From Balanoglossus misakiensis (lineage: Eukaryota; Hemichordata): DNA of 64,000 bases. Shown in pieces: positions 39,401 to 58,200 of the stretch (its first letter is position 1; every line of letters starts with the position of its first letter). Below the pieces are notes generated by a model, which saw only the letters and a program-made list of their open reading frames with translations, did no database searches and had not been told where the DNA came from. The stretch covers positions 5,208,001 through 5,272,000 of the forward strand of contig CM082576.2 in the NCBI GenBank assembly GCA_040954595.2, in the 5' to 3' direction. Position numbers and translations under genes: made by a program.

Positions 39401-41942
39401 ACTAACGGTTCGGTTATTGCACTGCCATGTGAAGGACCTCACCTCGTTGGATCAAGGTAGATTAAAAACTCATATTATTCACATGGATGTCATTTAACCA
39501 CGTGTATATGCAACGCTGGAACTGAATAGCCAAACATCCAGAGCTGCTATACAACGTTCAATTTCGTAAGCTTGGTTTTGATTGGCCAGTTCTTTTATCA
39601 ATGCGCTCTTCAAACAGGTGTACAGTATGTGCGTGTGAGTATTGTCATCTTTGACGATAGGCCACCGGGGGCGCTGCCAATTAACACCAGATCCACTGAA
39701 TTAGCGCTCATTGTGAAATAACTTATACTTTGCATGAGAACAGCGCTCATTATAAGTGGCCAATCATTGGCCTTTATACAGGGAGTGTGCCATTTATCAG
39801 CGAAAAATGGCGTTCGGGATTTTAATTTGGATAACATTTCAGTAAAACCTCCTATGACCTCTATGAGACAGTCTCAAGGCAGAAATGTCATTCTGACACT
39901 TCATTCCCAGTCTGCGCACCAACCCTACTGCCAGCGCTCTGAGGAAAGAACTGGCGCAGCCTATAGCCGCCCCCGGCCCTCTATACTAGTATATTATTAT
40001 TGGCGGGAAATTATGCACGTCAAAGTCATTCATTTCCCCTTGAATTTTTCAGATCAGAGGAAAACATGGTTGTTGGCTGCAACTCTGGGTGTGATTGCGA
40101 ACTGGATCACTATCAACCCGTGTGTGGATCAAACGGTTTGAACTATTACTCTCCTTGTTATGCGGGATGCTCTACTTCTATAAGCGATAAGGTGTGTAGG
40201 AGATATCATACTAGACACAACACGTGAGCATAAAATCTACTGGATTTACATGTTTATGCAGTGAATGTCTATCCACAAAGGGGAAATGCGCTAATAATAG
40301 GTTACGAGTTGAATGAGAAGTTGTATGTCCACGTTGTTATCACTACGCTCTTCAGGTAATAATAACAATACTTTGTCCCCTGATCTTCTTAGAATTTCAC
40401 CGACTGTCCCTGTATCAACTCCACACATCCCGCGGATACGTTTGCTCAAGATGGGCTGTGTCCAATACCGAGTTGTCAATATTTCGTGGCGTTTATGGTC
40501 CTCTTGACAGTGTTTTCTCTGTGCAACAGTGGCATGAGTCTGCCAACCACCATGACAGTAGTCAGGTCGGTATCTCCAGTGACGTCATGACAGTTATCGC
40601 TGCGAGTTATTTCTGGGCTGTCGTTTGGAAAGCGTGACAAGTAGCAGACTAATTATGTGTTACACAAGATTTAATCGAATTAGTGGTCACTGTAACAACT
40701 AGATCGGAAAACTAGACCATCAGGGAGACCGTATAGCTATTTTCAGTGGATTGAATATTTTTTGCAGGTCTGTGGACAAAGAACAGAAGTCATTTGCGCT
40801 TGGATTGAAACATGTTATATCATCGCTGTGTAAGTATGATGTTGGTGTTCTCTCCTTCGAAATTTATATGCATGTGTATACATGGATGCCAATCATAGTG
40901 CAAAATTGTGGTGGCACTGTATTGACATATGTAATTCTTTGTGCGACAGTTCGTGTTCCAGCGACTATGGTCGCCGGGGCGGTGATCGACTACACCTGCA
41001 TCGTGTGGCGGGAAGAGTGCGGCGAGAGAGGAGCATGCGCACAGTACGACAACATGCTGTATCGTGTGTTGATATTGTCGATGACTGCTGGGCTGAGTGT
41101 TGTATCGTTGACGTTGCTGTTAGTCGCACTGACCATTCTGATACGGAGACGAAAACGACAGGGAGGGCAAGATTTGCACAGTGACTCACACACCGGAACT
41201 AATGGTAGTCTTCAACTCAAAGATGTGGTAGGTTCTACTTTGGTATTGTCGGTATATTCTGTATTATAACACACCATGCAGCGAACCCTCGATCGTGATT
41301 CGTCAATACGACGTCACGTGACCTTAGTCATTTCGAACTGTTGCCTTGGGCATCAGTTCGATCGGTTTGGTGTGTTATAAAACACATGATGGCTGACATA
41401 TTCGGGCAACAGTGTATTTTTAATGACCTCGGGACTGCCAGTCACACCAAAACAGTCTGTTTTCCCTCGGGCTATGCCCTCGGGAAAACAAGACTGTTTT
41501 AGTTGTGACTAGCAGCACCCTCGGTCATCAAAATACACTGTTGCCCTCATTGTCAGTCATCATGTGTATACTGTGGGCCCGTATAGACTTTTAAACGTAT
41601 CACCAAAATGACTGAATGGATGGATGGATGGATGGATGGATGTATGAATGAATGAATGAATGAATGAATGAATGAATGAAGGAAGGAAGGAAGGAAGGAA
41701 TGAAGGAATGTGTATGTGTGCATGTATGTACACCATGTATGTATATACTTTCCTAACTGATGTAAAATTCATAAACTCGGTACGTCTTGATTCCACATTT
41801 TACATGCGTGTATTTTCTATGACCATGTACTGTAATGATCTAAATTTGACCTATGAGATCTTACAATGTACTTCACACTCGTTGTACTTCACAGGGAGCC
41901 GGGAGCGACAACCAGAGTTTCAAGCAAACCCCTACTGACTGA
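36478..41942 (+). CDS. organic anion transporter polypeptide (SLCO/OATP family), copy 1, 11 exons
   Basis: Exons: 36478-36517, 36869-37049, 37442-37881, 38157-38513, 38824-38982, 39276-39456, 40053-40191, 40393-40565, 40768-40829, 40950-41227, 41895-41942. Phases agree; 685 residues, normal for OATPs. These are twelve-helix plasma membrane carriers for amphipathic organic anions such as bile salts, steroid conjugates and eicosanoids. Seen here: the OATP signature DPRWIGAWW (263-271); a Kazal-like extracellular loop in exon 7 ([20 protein letters not shown], then SPCYAGC; about 453-499) completed by exon 8 (NFTDCPCI); and hydrophobic helices in exons 2, 3, 5, 6, 8 and 10. The cytoplasmic loop in exon 4 has a poly-Asp tract (GDDDDDGDDD). 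The start has a similar tiny first exon in copy 2. Subfamily and substrate cannot be told by eye. Confidence 0.93.
37953..37995. repeat. (GGGA)n microsatellite in OATP-1 intron 3
   Basis: About ten GGGA units followed by a short GGAC/AGAC tail. Confidence 0.85.
38514..38560. repeat. (GTGA)n-(GTGC)n microsatellite starting exactly at a splice donor
   Basis: The donor of OATP-1 exon 4 (AAG then GTGAGT) is the first unit of a run of GTGA repeats, followed by GTGC/GTGT repeats. Several GTGAGT donors therefore lie in tandem. Confidence 0.85.
39085..39242. mobile_element. 158-bp non-autonomous DNA transposon with 18-bp terminal inverted repeats
   Basis: Lies in OATP-1 intron 5. Terminal inverted repeats 39085-39102 and 39225-39242 are perfect over 18 bases (TAGACTCTCTCACAGCCC). 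The element is flanked by the identical 9-mer ATGTTTTAC at 39076-39084 and 39243-39251, a target-site duplication. A 9-bp duplication with long terminal repeats fits a Mutator-like (MULE) MITE; no coding capacity. The superfamily is inferred. Confidence 0.85.
41264..41380. mobile_element. small inverted-repeat element (13-bp TIRs) in OATP-1 intron 10
   Basis: TTATAACACACCA at 41264-41276 and its exact complement at 41368-41380 bound a 117-bp segment with little internal symmetry. It abuts the foldback element at 41382. No clear target-site duplication. Confidence 0.55.
41382..41567. mobile_element. 186-bp foldback MITE in OATP-1 intron 10
   Basis: Nearly the whole segment is one imperfect palindrome centred at about 41474: ACACATGAT, GGGCAACAGTGTATTTT, AAACAGTCT and CCCTCGGG in the left arm recur as complements in the right arm. 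It would fold into a stem of about 90 bp. No open frame. Foldback structure is certain; mobile origin is inferred. Confidence 0.75.
41613..41705. repeat. compound tetranucleotide microsatellite (GGAT)n(GAAT)n(GGAA)n
   Basis: Three adjoining runs of related tetranucleotides in OATP-1 intron 10, each probably derived from the neighbour by point change. Confidence 0.85.
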
Positions 41943-42157
41943 AATCCCACATGCCATATGATTAGAAATATGTTCTAAAGAGAAACGAACCCCTATGCTA
42001 TTGAATTAGTTTTAATATTCTGTGATACCATTTAGTATATTAGCATCGGGCTTAGCCACAGACCCCGGAGTCAGGGGCTGTGGTGTTGCGAGGTTATTTT
42101 CGTACACGTGAACAATTTAAGAAGTCAAAATTAAATGTATTGAAAATCGAGTTTTGT

Positions 42158-42180
42158 AATTTTAGTTTTAAACTAAAATT
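42158..42180. repeat. 23-bp perfect palindrome (11-bp arms, 1-base centre)
   Basis: AATTTTAGTTT, a single T, then AAACTAAAATT. Sited about 215 bases past the OATP-1 stop. Confidence 0.7.
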
Positions 42181-42379
42181 AGGCCCTATTACTTATTGAA
42201 GAGTATGTGTAAATTTATAAGGTGTGAAGTTGCCCGCATATAGTTGACTTTCTCACGCTCACAATGATAACATTTGCAATATTCCCTTAAAACGTGAAAT
42301 CACTTTTTGAGGAGTGTGACAGTACCATTCCTGTTAGTACCTGTGTATTGCGATATCAGGCGATGCGAATCCCGGCATA

Positions 42380-42410
42380 TGATATATGTCACCAAATGTG
42401 ACATATATCA
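42380..42410. repeat. 31-bp hairpin, 13-bp perfect stem, 5-base loop
   Basis: TGATATATGTCAC, loop CAAAT, then the exact complement. Could be a dimeric binding site or an RNA hairpin. Confidence 0.7.
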
Positions 42411-43618
42411 CGTCACACAGACGTCCGCCTCTTTATTACCTACGTTGAATCGCGTGCAGCGACTGTGCTTAACCCCTGAACCCATAGATTAGGTCGTTTA
42501 GTTTTACCATAGACCCTTGAGATTATATAACCACGTGCAATTCGTTTCAAAGGAGACTGTCATAAACAACCTTGGTGAGGCGTTGACCCACCTTAAATGA
42601 ACCTTTTATTTGGCATAATCCGCCAGGGCTTGTCACCTCTGACAAACAGATTGAAGATGTATGGCCTTGAGGCAAAAATTTGCCGACAAGGACGATGGCC
42701 GGTCTCTGACGCCAGACATCACAAGTTTGAGATTATAATAATATATGTCGAGCTTGTTAGTTAATATCCTTTAGACAACACCTGACGAGAAAACGTGGAA
42801 TTTGCTTCAGATATTCATGTGACAGCTTTAGCAATAGTGCTTAGTGATACACACGCTTGAATTTAGTATTTTGTACATTTTTTCTCGATGACCGACTGTG
42901 CTACTATGTATACGTGTTAGACAGGATACTGGTTCGTCTGTGGTGGTTCATTGTCTTCGAACATGGAACTTTCCAAAGTCTGGGATAAGTTTTCGCCACC
43001 TTTCGACTAGCATGACATCGCAGCCTACAGAGACGTCACGTTGTATTGATGGCTGATAAGATACGATAAAATTTTATACAACCGCATTGGCTTCCAAACA
43101 ATACATTGACCTACAAAAGCAATATTTCATCGGACGAAGGCTGAAGAACAATATCGTTCACAAATTTGCATACGCTTATAAGTTTCTCTGACCTCGTCTT
43201 TAACCTCAACTCAAATATTCGAGAAATTTTGACATGTTAAAAAGAATCTGTGTGAAAAAGGAGTGATTTGCGTCAGTTTTATTCACACAAAGTGAACTTC
43301 TTTACTAGCAAGATAAGGTTTATTGACAAAATACCACATGATCTAAAATGATACATCTTAAAAACTGAATTATGATGCGAAGACAAGTAAACTGTGGTGT
43401 GTAAGTTTTTTTTAGCAAGATGACCTATTGACCATTCTAAACGAACGATAGTTCTTGGTTGATTTATAGTCTGGTCTTGTGGGTTTGCAAAACACTTAGT
43501 GTGTTTTTTCATCTGTAGCTGAGAAAGTCACTTCAGTAGTGTTCCGCCCACTGAGCTTCAAACTACAAAGCATTCTCACTTCAACCGTCTCCCACACTCG
43601 TTCTGATTCAAGGCAGCC

Positions 43619-49042
<5,424 letters not shown>

Positions 49043-49266
49043 AAGCCTACTTCTCAATTGTATAGCCAATTCATCTTGTCAATAAGAATTTGGTAGCCGT
49101 CAAGATTAAGGCCTAGGCCTATAAGGGGTGATTTTGAATCTTGAATGAAACCACTGAAATTCAGCGGAAGGCCATATCGCCTAAAACCATATGCTAGTCT
49201 TGCTCCCAGACTGAAATGCGCATCCGCGTTGCTATGAAACGTCCAGTCGAAACGACGCGCAAAAGA

Positions 49267-52200
49267 TGACAAATTTTTGACTTTGTAAATTTTGATGATT
49301 TTGGCATTTTCATGTCATATGCATGGATTATAGCTCATACACGCTCAAAAAATCACAAATCATGGGTTATAGCTCATGAAAATCATCCGCAAATGACAAT
49401 TTTTCGACTTTCCGAAATTTCAAAATTTCTTCATTTTTTGACAAAATCATGGGATATAGCTCATGAAAATCATCCACAAATGACAATTTTTCGACTTTCC
49501 GAAATTTCAAAATTTCTTCATTTTTTGACAAAATCATGGGTCATGAAAATCATCCACAAATGACAATTTTTCGACTTTCCGAAATTTCAAAATTTCTTCA
49601 TTTTTTGACAAAATCATGGGTTATAGCTCATGAAAATCATCCGCAAATGACAATTTTTCGACTTTCCGAAATTTCAAAATTTCTTCATTTTTTGACAAAA
49701 TCATGGGTTATAGCTCATGAAAATCATCCACAAATGACAATTTTTCGACTTTCCGAAATTTCAAAATTTCTTCATTTTTTGACAAAATCATGGGTTATAG
49801 CTCATGAAAATCATCCACAAATGACAATTTTTCGACTTTCCGAAATTTCAAAATTTCTTCATTTTTTGACAAAATCATGGGTTATAGCTCAAGAAAATCA
49901 TCCACAAATGACAATTTTTCGACTTTCCGAAATTTCAAAATTTCTTCATTTTTTGAAAAAATCATGGGTTATAGTTCATGAAAATCATCCACAAATGACA
50001 ATTTTTCGACTTTCCGAAATTTCAAAATTTCTTCATTTTTTGACAAAATCATGGGTTATAGCTCATGAAAATCATCCACAAATGACAATTTTTCGACTTT
50101 CCGAAATTTCAAAATTTCTTCATTTTTTGACAAAATCATGGGTTATAGCTCATGAAAATCATCCGCAAATGACAATTTTTCGACTTTCCGAAATTTCAAA
50201 ATTTCTTCATTTTTTGAAAAAATCATGGGTTATAGCTCATGAAAATCATCCACAAATGACAATTTTTCGACTTTCCGAAATTTCAAAATTTCTTTATTTT
50301 TTGACAAAATCATGGGTTATAGCTCATGAAAATCATCCACAAATGACAATTTTCGACTTTCCGAAATTTCAAAATTTCTTCATTTTTAGAAAAAATCATG
50401 GGTTATAGCTCATGAAAATCATCCACAAATGACAATTTTTCGACTTTCCGAAATTTCAAAATTTCTTCATTTTTTGACAAAATCATGGGTTATAGCTCAT
50501 GAAAATCATCCGCAAATGACAATTTTTCGACTTTCCGAAATTTCAAAATTTCTTCATTTTTTGACAAAATCATGGGTTATAGCTCATGAAAATCACCCGC
50601 AAATGACAATTTTTCGACTTTCCGAAATTTCAAAATTTCTTCATTTTTTGACAAAATCATGGGTTATAGCTCATGAAAATCACCCGCAAATGACAATTTT
50701 TCGACTTTCCGAAATTTCAAAATTTCTTCATTTTTTGACAAAATCATGGGTTATAGCTCATGAAAATCACCCGCAAATGACAATTTTTCGACTTTCCGAA
50801 ATTTCAAAATTTCTTCATTTTTTGACAAAATCATGGGTTATAGCTCATGAAAATCATCCGCAAATGACAATTTTTCGACTTTCCGAAATTTCAAAATTTC
50901 TTCATTTTTTGACAAAATCATGGGTTATAGCTCATGAAAATCATCCACAAATGACAATTTTTCGACTTTCCGAAATTTCAAAATTTCTTCATTTTTTGAC
51001 AAAATCATGGGTTATAGCTCATGAAAATCATCCGCAAATGACAATTTTTCGACTTTCCGAAATTTCAAAATTTCTTCATTTTTTGACAAAATCATGGGTT
51101 ATAGCTCATGAAAATCATCCGCAAATGACAATTTTTCGACTTTCCGAAATTTCAAAATTTCTTCATTTTTTGACAAAATCATGGGTTATAGCTCATGAAA
51201 ATCATCCGCAAATGACAATCTTTCGACTTTCCGAAATTTCAAAAATTCTTCATTTTTTGACAAAATCATGGGTTATAGCTCATGAAAATCATCCGCAAAT
51301 GACAATTTTTCGACTTTCCGAAATTTCAAAATTTCTTCATTTTTTGACAAAATCATGGGTTATAGCTCATGAAAATCATCCACAAATGACAATTTTTCGA
51401 CTTTCCGAAATTTCAAAATTTCTTCATTTTTTGACAAAATCATGGGTCATGAAAATCATCCACAAATGACAATTTTTCGACTTTCCGAAATTTCAAAATT
51501 TCTTCATTTTTTGACAAAATCATGGGTTATAGCTCATGAAAATCATCCACAAATGACAATTTTTCGACTTTCCGAAATTTCAAAATTTCTTCATTTTTTG
51601 ACAAAATCATGGGTTATAGCTCATGAAAATCATCCACAAATGACAATTTTTCGACTTTCCGAAATTTCAAAATTTCTTCATTTTTTGACAAAATCATGGG
51701 TTATAGCTCATGAAAATCATCCACAAATGACAATTTTTCGACTTTCCGAAATTTCAAAATTTCTTCATTTTTTGACAAAATCATGGGTTATAGCTCATGA
51801 AAATCATCCACAAATGACAATTTTTCGACTTTCCGAAATTTCAAAATTTCTTCATTTTTTGACAAAATCATGGGTTATAGCTCAAGAAAATCATCCACAA
51901 ATGACAATTTTTCGACTTTCCGAAATTTCAAAATTTCTTCATTTTTTGAAAAAATCATGGGTTATAGTTCATGAAAATCATCCACAAAAGACAATTTTTC
52001 GACTTTCCGAAATTTCAAAATTTCTTCATTTTTTGACAAAATCATGGGTTATAGCTCATGAAAATCATCCACAAATGACAATTTTTCGACTTTCCGAAAT
52101 TTCAAAATTTCTTCATTTTTTGACAAAATCATGGGTTATAGCTCATGAAAATCATCCGCAAATGACAATTTTTCGACTTTCCGAAATTTCAAAATTTCTT

Positions 52201-55200
52201 CATTTTTTGACAAAATCATGGGTTATAGCTCATGAAAATCATCCACAAATGACAATTTTTCGACTTTCCGAAATTTCAAAATTTCTTCATTTTTTGACAA
52301 AATCATGGGTTATAGCTCAAGAAAATCATCCGCAAAAGACAATTTTTCGACTTTCCGAAATTTCAAAAATTCTTCATTTTTTGACAAAATCATGGGTTAT
52401 AGCTCATGAAAATCATCCGCAAATGACAATTTTGCGACTTTCCGAAATTTCAAAATTTCTTCATTTTTTGACAAAATCATGAGTTATAGCTCATGAAAAT
52501 CATCCACAAATGACAATTTTTCGACTTTCCGAAATTTCAAAATTTCTTCATTTTTTGACAAAATCATGGGTTATAGCTCAAGAAAATCATCCACAAATGA
52601 CAATTTTTCGACTTTCCGAAATTTCAAAATTTCTTCATTTTTTGACAAAATCATGGGTTATAGCTCATGAAAATCATCCGCAAATGACAATTTTTCGACT
52701 TTCCGAAATTTCAAAATTTCTTCATTTTTTGACAAAATCATGGGTTATAGCTCATGAAAATCATCCGCAAATGACAATTTTTCGACTTTCCGAAATTTCA
52801 AAATTTCTTCATTTTTTGACAAAATCATGGGTTATAGCTCATGAAAATCATCCGCAAATGACAATTTTTCGACTTTCCGAAATTTCAAAATTTCTTCATT
52901 TTTTGACAAAATCATGGGTTATAGCTCATGAAAATCATCCGCAAATGACAATTTTTCGACTTTCCGAAATTTAAAAATTTCTTCATTTTTTGACAAAATC
53001 ATGGGTTATAGCTCATGAAAATCATTCGCAAATGACAATTTTTCGACTTTCCGAAATTTCAAAATTTCTTCATTTTTTGACAAAATCATGGGTTATAGCT
53101 CATGAAAATCATCCGCAAATGACAATTTTTCGACTTTCCGAAATTTCAAAATTTCTTCATTTTTTGACAAAATCATGGGTTATAGCTCAAGAAAATCATC
53201 CGCAAAAGACAATTTTTCGACTTTCCGAAATTTCAAAATTTCTTCATTTTTTGACAAAATCATGGGTTATAGCTCATGAAAATCATCCGCAAATGACAAT
53301 TTTTCGACTTTCCGAAATTTCAAAATTTCTTCATTTTTTGACAAAATCATGGGTTATAGCTCATGAAAATCACCCGCAAATGACAATTTTTCGACTTTCC
53401 GAAATTTCAAAATTTCTTCATTTTTTGACAAAATCATGGGTTATAGCTCATGAAAATCATCCGAAAATGACAATTTTTCGACTTTCCGAAATTTCAAAAT
53501 TTCTTCATTTTTTGACAAAATCATGGGTTATAGCTCATGAAAATCATCCGCAAATGACAATTTTTCGACTTTCCGAAATTTCAAAATTTCTTCATTTTTT
53601 GACAAAATCATGGGTTATAGCTCATGAAAATCATCCGCAAATGACAATTTTTCGACTTTCCGAAATTTAAAAATTTCTTCATTTTTTGACAAAATCATGG
53701 GTTATAGCTCATGAAAATCATCCGCAAATGACAATTTTTCGACTTTCCGAAATTTCAAAATTTCTTCATTTTTTGAAAAAATCATGGGTTATAGCTCATG
53801 AAAATCATCCACAAATGACAATTTTTCGACTTTCCGAAATTTCAAAATTTCTTCATTTTATGACAAAATCATGGGTTATAGCTCATAAAAATCATCCACA
53901 AATGACAATTTTTCGACTTTCCGAAAATTCAAAATTTCTTCATTTTTTGAAAAAATCATGGGTTATAGCTCATGAAAATCATCCGCAAATGACAATTTTT
54001 CGACTTTCCGAAATTTCAAAATTTCTTCATTTTTTGAAAAAATCATGGGTTATAGCTCATGAAAATCACCCACAAATGACAATTTTTCGACTTTCCGAAA
54101 TTTCAAAATTTCTTCATTTTTTGACAAAATCATGGGTTATAGCTCATGAAAATCACCCACAAATGACAATTTTTCGACTTTCCGAAATTTCAAAATTTCT
54201 TCATTTTTTGACAAAATCATGGGTTATAGGTCATGAAAATCACCCGCAAATGACAATTTTTCGACTTTCCGAAATTTCAAAATTTCTTCATTTTTTGACA
54301 AAATCATGGGTTATAGCTCATGAAAATCATCCGCAAAAGACAATTTTTCGACTTTCCGAAATTTCAAAATTTCTTCATTTTTTGACAAAATCATGGGTTA
54401 TAGCTCATGAAAATCACCCGCAAATGACAATTTTTCGACTTTCCGAAATTTCAAAATTTCTTCATTTTTTGACAAAATCATGGGTTATAGCTCATGAAAA
54501 TCATCCGAAAATGACAATTTTTCGACTTTCCGAAATTTCAAAATTTCTTCATTTTTTGACAAAATCATGGGTTATAGCTCATGAAAATCATCCGCAAATG
54601 ACAATTTTTCGACTTTCCGAAATTTCAAAATTTCTTCATTTTTTGACAAAATCATGGGTTATAGCTCATGAAAATCATCCGCAAATGACAATTTTTCGAC
54701 TTTCCGAAATTTAAAAATTTCTTCATTTTTTGACAAAATCATGGGTTATAGCTCATGAAAATCATCCGCAAATGACAATTTTTCGACTTTCCGAAATTTC
54801 AAAATTTCTTCATTTTTTGAAAAAATCATGGGTTATAGCTCATGAAAATCATCCACAAATGACAATTTTTCGACTTTCCGAAATTTCAAAATTTCTTCAT
54901 TTTATGACAAAATCATGGGTTATAGCTCATAAAAATCATCCACAAATGACAATTTTTCGACTTTCCGAAAATTCAAAATTTCTTCATTTTTTGAAAAAAT
55001 CATGGGTTATAGCTCATGAAAATCATCCGCAAATGACAATTTTTCGACTTTCCGAAATTTCAAAATTTCTTCATTTTTTGAAAAAATCATGGGTTATAGC
55101 TCATGAAAATCACCCACAAATGACAATTTTTCGACTTTCCGAAATTTCAAAATTTCTTCATTTTTTGACAAAATCATGGGTTATAGCTCATGAAAATCAC

Positions 55201-58200
55201 CCACAAATGACAATTTTTCGACTTTCCGAAATTTCAAAATTTCTTCATTTTTTGACAAAATCATGGGTTATAGGTCATGAAAATCACCCGCAAATGACAA
55301 TTTTTCGACTTTCCGAAATTTCAAAATTTCTTCATTTTTTGACAAAATCATGGGTTATAGCTCATGAAAATCATCCGCAAAAGACAATTTTTCGACTTTC
55401 CGAAATTTCAAAATTTCTTCATTTTTTGACAAAATCATGGGTTATAGCTCATGAAAATCATCCGCAAATGACAATTTTTCGACTTTCCGAAATTTAAAAA
55501 TTTCTTCATTTTTTGACAAAATCATGGGTTATAGCTCATGAAAATCATCCGCAAATGACAATTTTTCGACTTTCCGAAATTTCAAAAATTTCTTCATTTT
55601 TTGAAAAAATCATGGGTTATAGCTCATGAAAATCATCCGCAAATGACAATTTTTCGACTTTCCGAAATTTCAAAATTTCTTCATTTTTTGAAAAAATCAT
55701 GGGTTATAGCTCATGAAAATCATCCACAAATGACAATTTTTCGACTTTCCGAAATTTCAAAATTTCTTCATTTTATGACAAAATCATGGGTTATAGCTCA
55801 TGAAAATCATCCACAAATGACAATTTTTCGACTTTCCGAAAATTCAAAATTTCTTCATTTTTTGAAAAAATCATGGGTTATAGCTCATGAAAATCATCCG
55901 CAAATGACAATTTTTCGACTTTCCGAAATTTCAAAATTTCTTCATTTTTTGAAAAAATCATGGGTTATAGCTCATGAAAATCACCCACAAATGACAATTT
56001 TTCGACTTTCCGAAATTTCAAAATTTCTTCATTTTTTGACAAAATCATGGGTTATAGCTCATGAAAATCACCCACAAATGACAATTTTTCGACTTTCCGA
56101 AATTTCAAAATTTCTTCATTTTTTGACAAAATCATGGGTTATAGCTCATGAAAATCACCCGCAAATGACAATTTTTCGACTTTCCGAAATTTCAAAATTT
56201 CTTCATTTTTTGACAAAATCATGGGTTATAGCTCATGAAAATCACCCGCAAATGACAATTTTTCGACTTTCCGAAATTTCAAAATTTCTTCATTTTTTGA
56301 CAAAATCATGGGTTATAGCTCATGAAAATCATCCACAAATGACAATTTTTCGACTTTCAGAAATTTCAAAATTTCTTCATTTTTTGACAAAATCATGGGT
56401 TATAGGTCATGAAAATCACCCGCAAATGACAATTTTTCGACTTTCCGAAATTTCAAAATTTCTTCATTTTTTGACAAAATCATGGGTTATAGCTCATGAA
56501 AATCATCCGCAAAAGACAATTTTTCGACTTTCCGAAATTTCAAAATTTCTTCATTTTTTGACAAAATCATGGGTTATAGCTCATGAAAATCATCCGCAAA
56601 TGACAATTTTTCGACTTTCCGAAATTTCAAAATTTCTTCATTTTTTGACAAAATCATGGGTTATAGCTCATGAAAATCACCCGCAAATGACAATTTTTCG
56701 ACTTTCCGAAATTTCAAAATTTCTTCATTTTTTGACAAAATCATGGGTTATAGCTCATGAAAATCATCCACAAATGACAATTTTTCGACTTTCCGAAATT
56801 TCAAAATTTCTTCATTTTTTGACAAAATCATGGGTTATAGGTCATGAAAATCACCCGCAAATGACAATTTTTCGACTTTCCGAAATTTCAAAATTTCTTC
56901 ATTTTTTGACAAAATCATGGGTTATAGCTCATGAAAATCATCCGCAAATGACAATTTTTCGACTTTCCGAAAATTCAAAATTTCTTCATTTTTTGACAAA
57001 ATCATGGGTTATAGCTCATGAAAATCATCCACAAATGACAATTTTTCGACTTTCCGAAATTTCAAAATTTCTTCATTTTTTGACAAAATCATGGGTTATA
57101 GCTCATGAAAATCCTCCACAAATGACAATTTTTCGACTTTCCGAAATTTCAAAATTTCTTCATTTTTTGAAAAAATCATGGGTTATAGCTCATGAAATTC
57201 ATCCACAAATGATAATTTTTCGACTTTCCGAAATTTCAAAATTTCTTCATTTTTTGACAAAATCACCCACAAATGACAATTTTTCGACTTTCCGAAATTT
57301 CAAAATTTCTTCATTTTTTGACAAAATCATGGGTTATAGCTCATGAAAATCACCCACAAATGACAATTTTTCGACTTTCCGAAATTTCAAAATTTCTTCA
57401 TTTTTTGACAAAATCATGGGTTATAGCTCATGAAAATCATCCACAAATGACAATTTTTCGACTTTCCGAAATTTCAAAATTTCTTCATTTTTTGACAAAA
57501 TCATGGGTTATAGCTCATGAAAATCATCCACAAATGACAATTTTTCGACTTTCCGAAATTTCAAAATTTCTTCATTTTTTGACAAAATCATGGGTTATAG
57601 CTCATGAAAATCATCCACAAATGACAATTTTTCGACTTCCCGAAATTTCAAAATTTCTTCATTTTTTGACAAAATCATGGGTTATAGCTCATGAAAATCA
57701 TCCACAAATGACAATTTTTCGACTTTCCGAAATTTCAAAATTTCTTCATTTTTTGACAAAATCATGGGTTATAGCTTATGAAAATCATCCACAAATGACA
57801 ATTTTTCGACTTTCCGAAATTTCAAAATTTCTTCATTTTTTGACAAAATCATGGGTTATAGCTCATGAAAATCATCCACAAATGACAATTTTTCGACTTT
57901 CCGAAATTTCAAAATTTCTTCATTTTTTGACAAAATCATGGGTTATAGTTCATGAAAATCATCCACAAATGACAATTTTTCGACTTCCCGAAATTTCAAA
58001 ATTTCTTCATTTTTTGACAAAATCATGGGTTATAGCTCATGAAAATCATCCACAAATGACAATTTTTCGACTTTCCGAAATTTCAAAATTTCTTCATTTT
58101 TTGACAAAATCATGGGTTATAGCTCATGAAAATCATCCACAAATGACAATTTTTCGACTTCCCGAAATTTCAAAATTTCTTCATTTTTTGACAAAATCAT

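Larger units (their letters stand above)
41943..43618. other. intergenic between the two OATP genes
   Basis: OATP-1 3' UTR (an ATTAAA at 42130-42135 may be its poly(A) signal) and the OATP-2 upstream region. It contains two perfect palindromic structures, 42158-42180 and 42380-42410. No exon seen. Confidence 0.45.

Noticed and set aside
40010-40141. ORF containing DQRKTWLLAATLG
   Set aside because: A different frame of OATP-1 exon 7; the spliced frame encodes the cysteine-rich Kazal-like loop.
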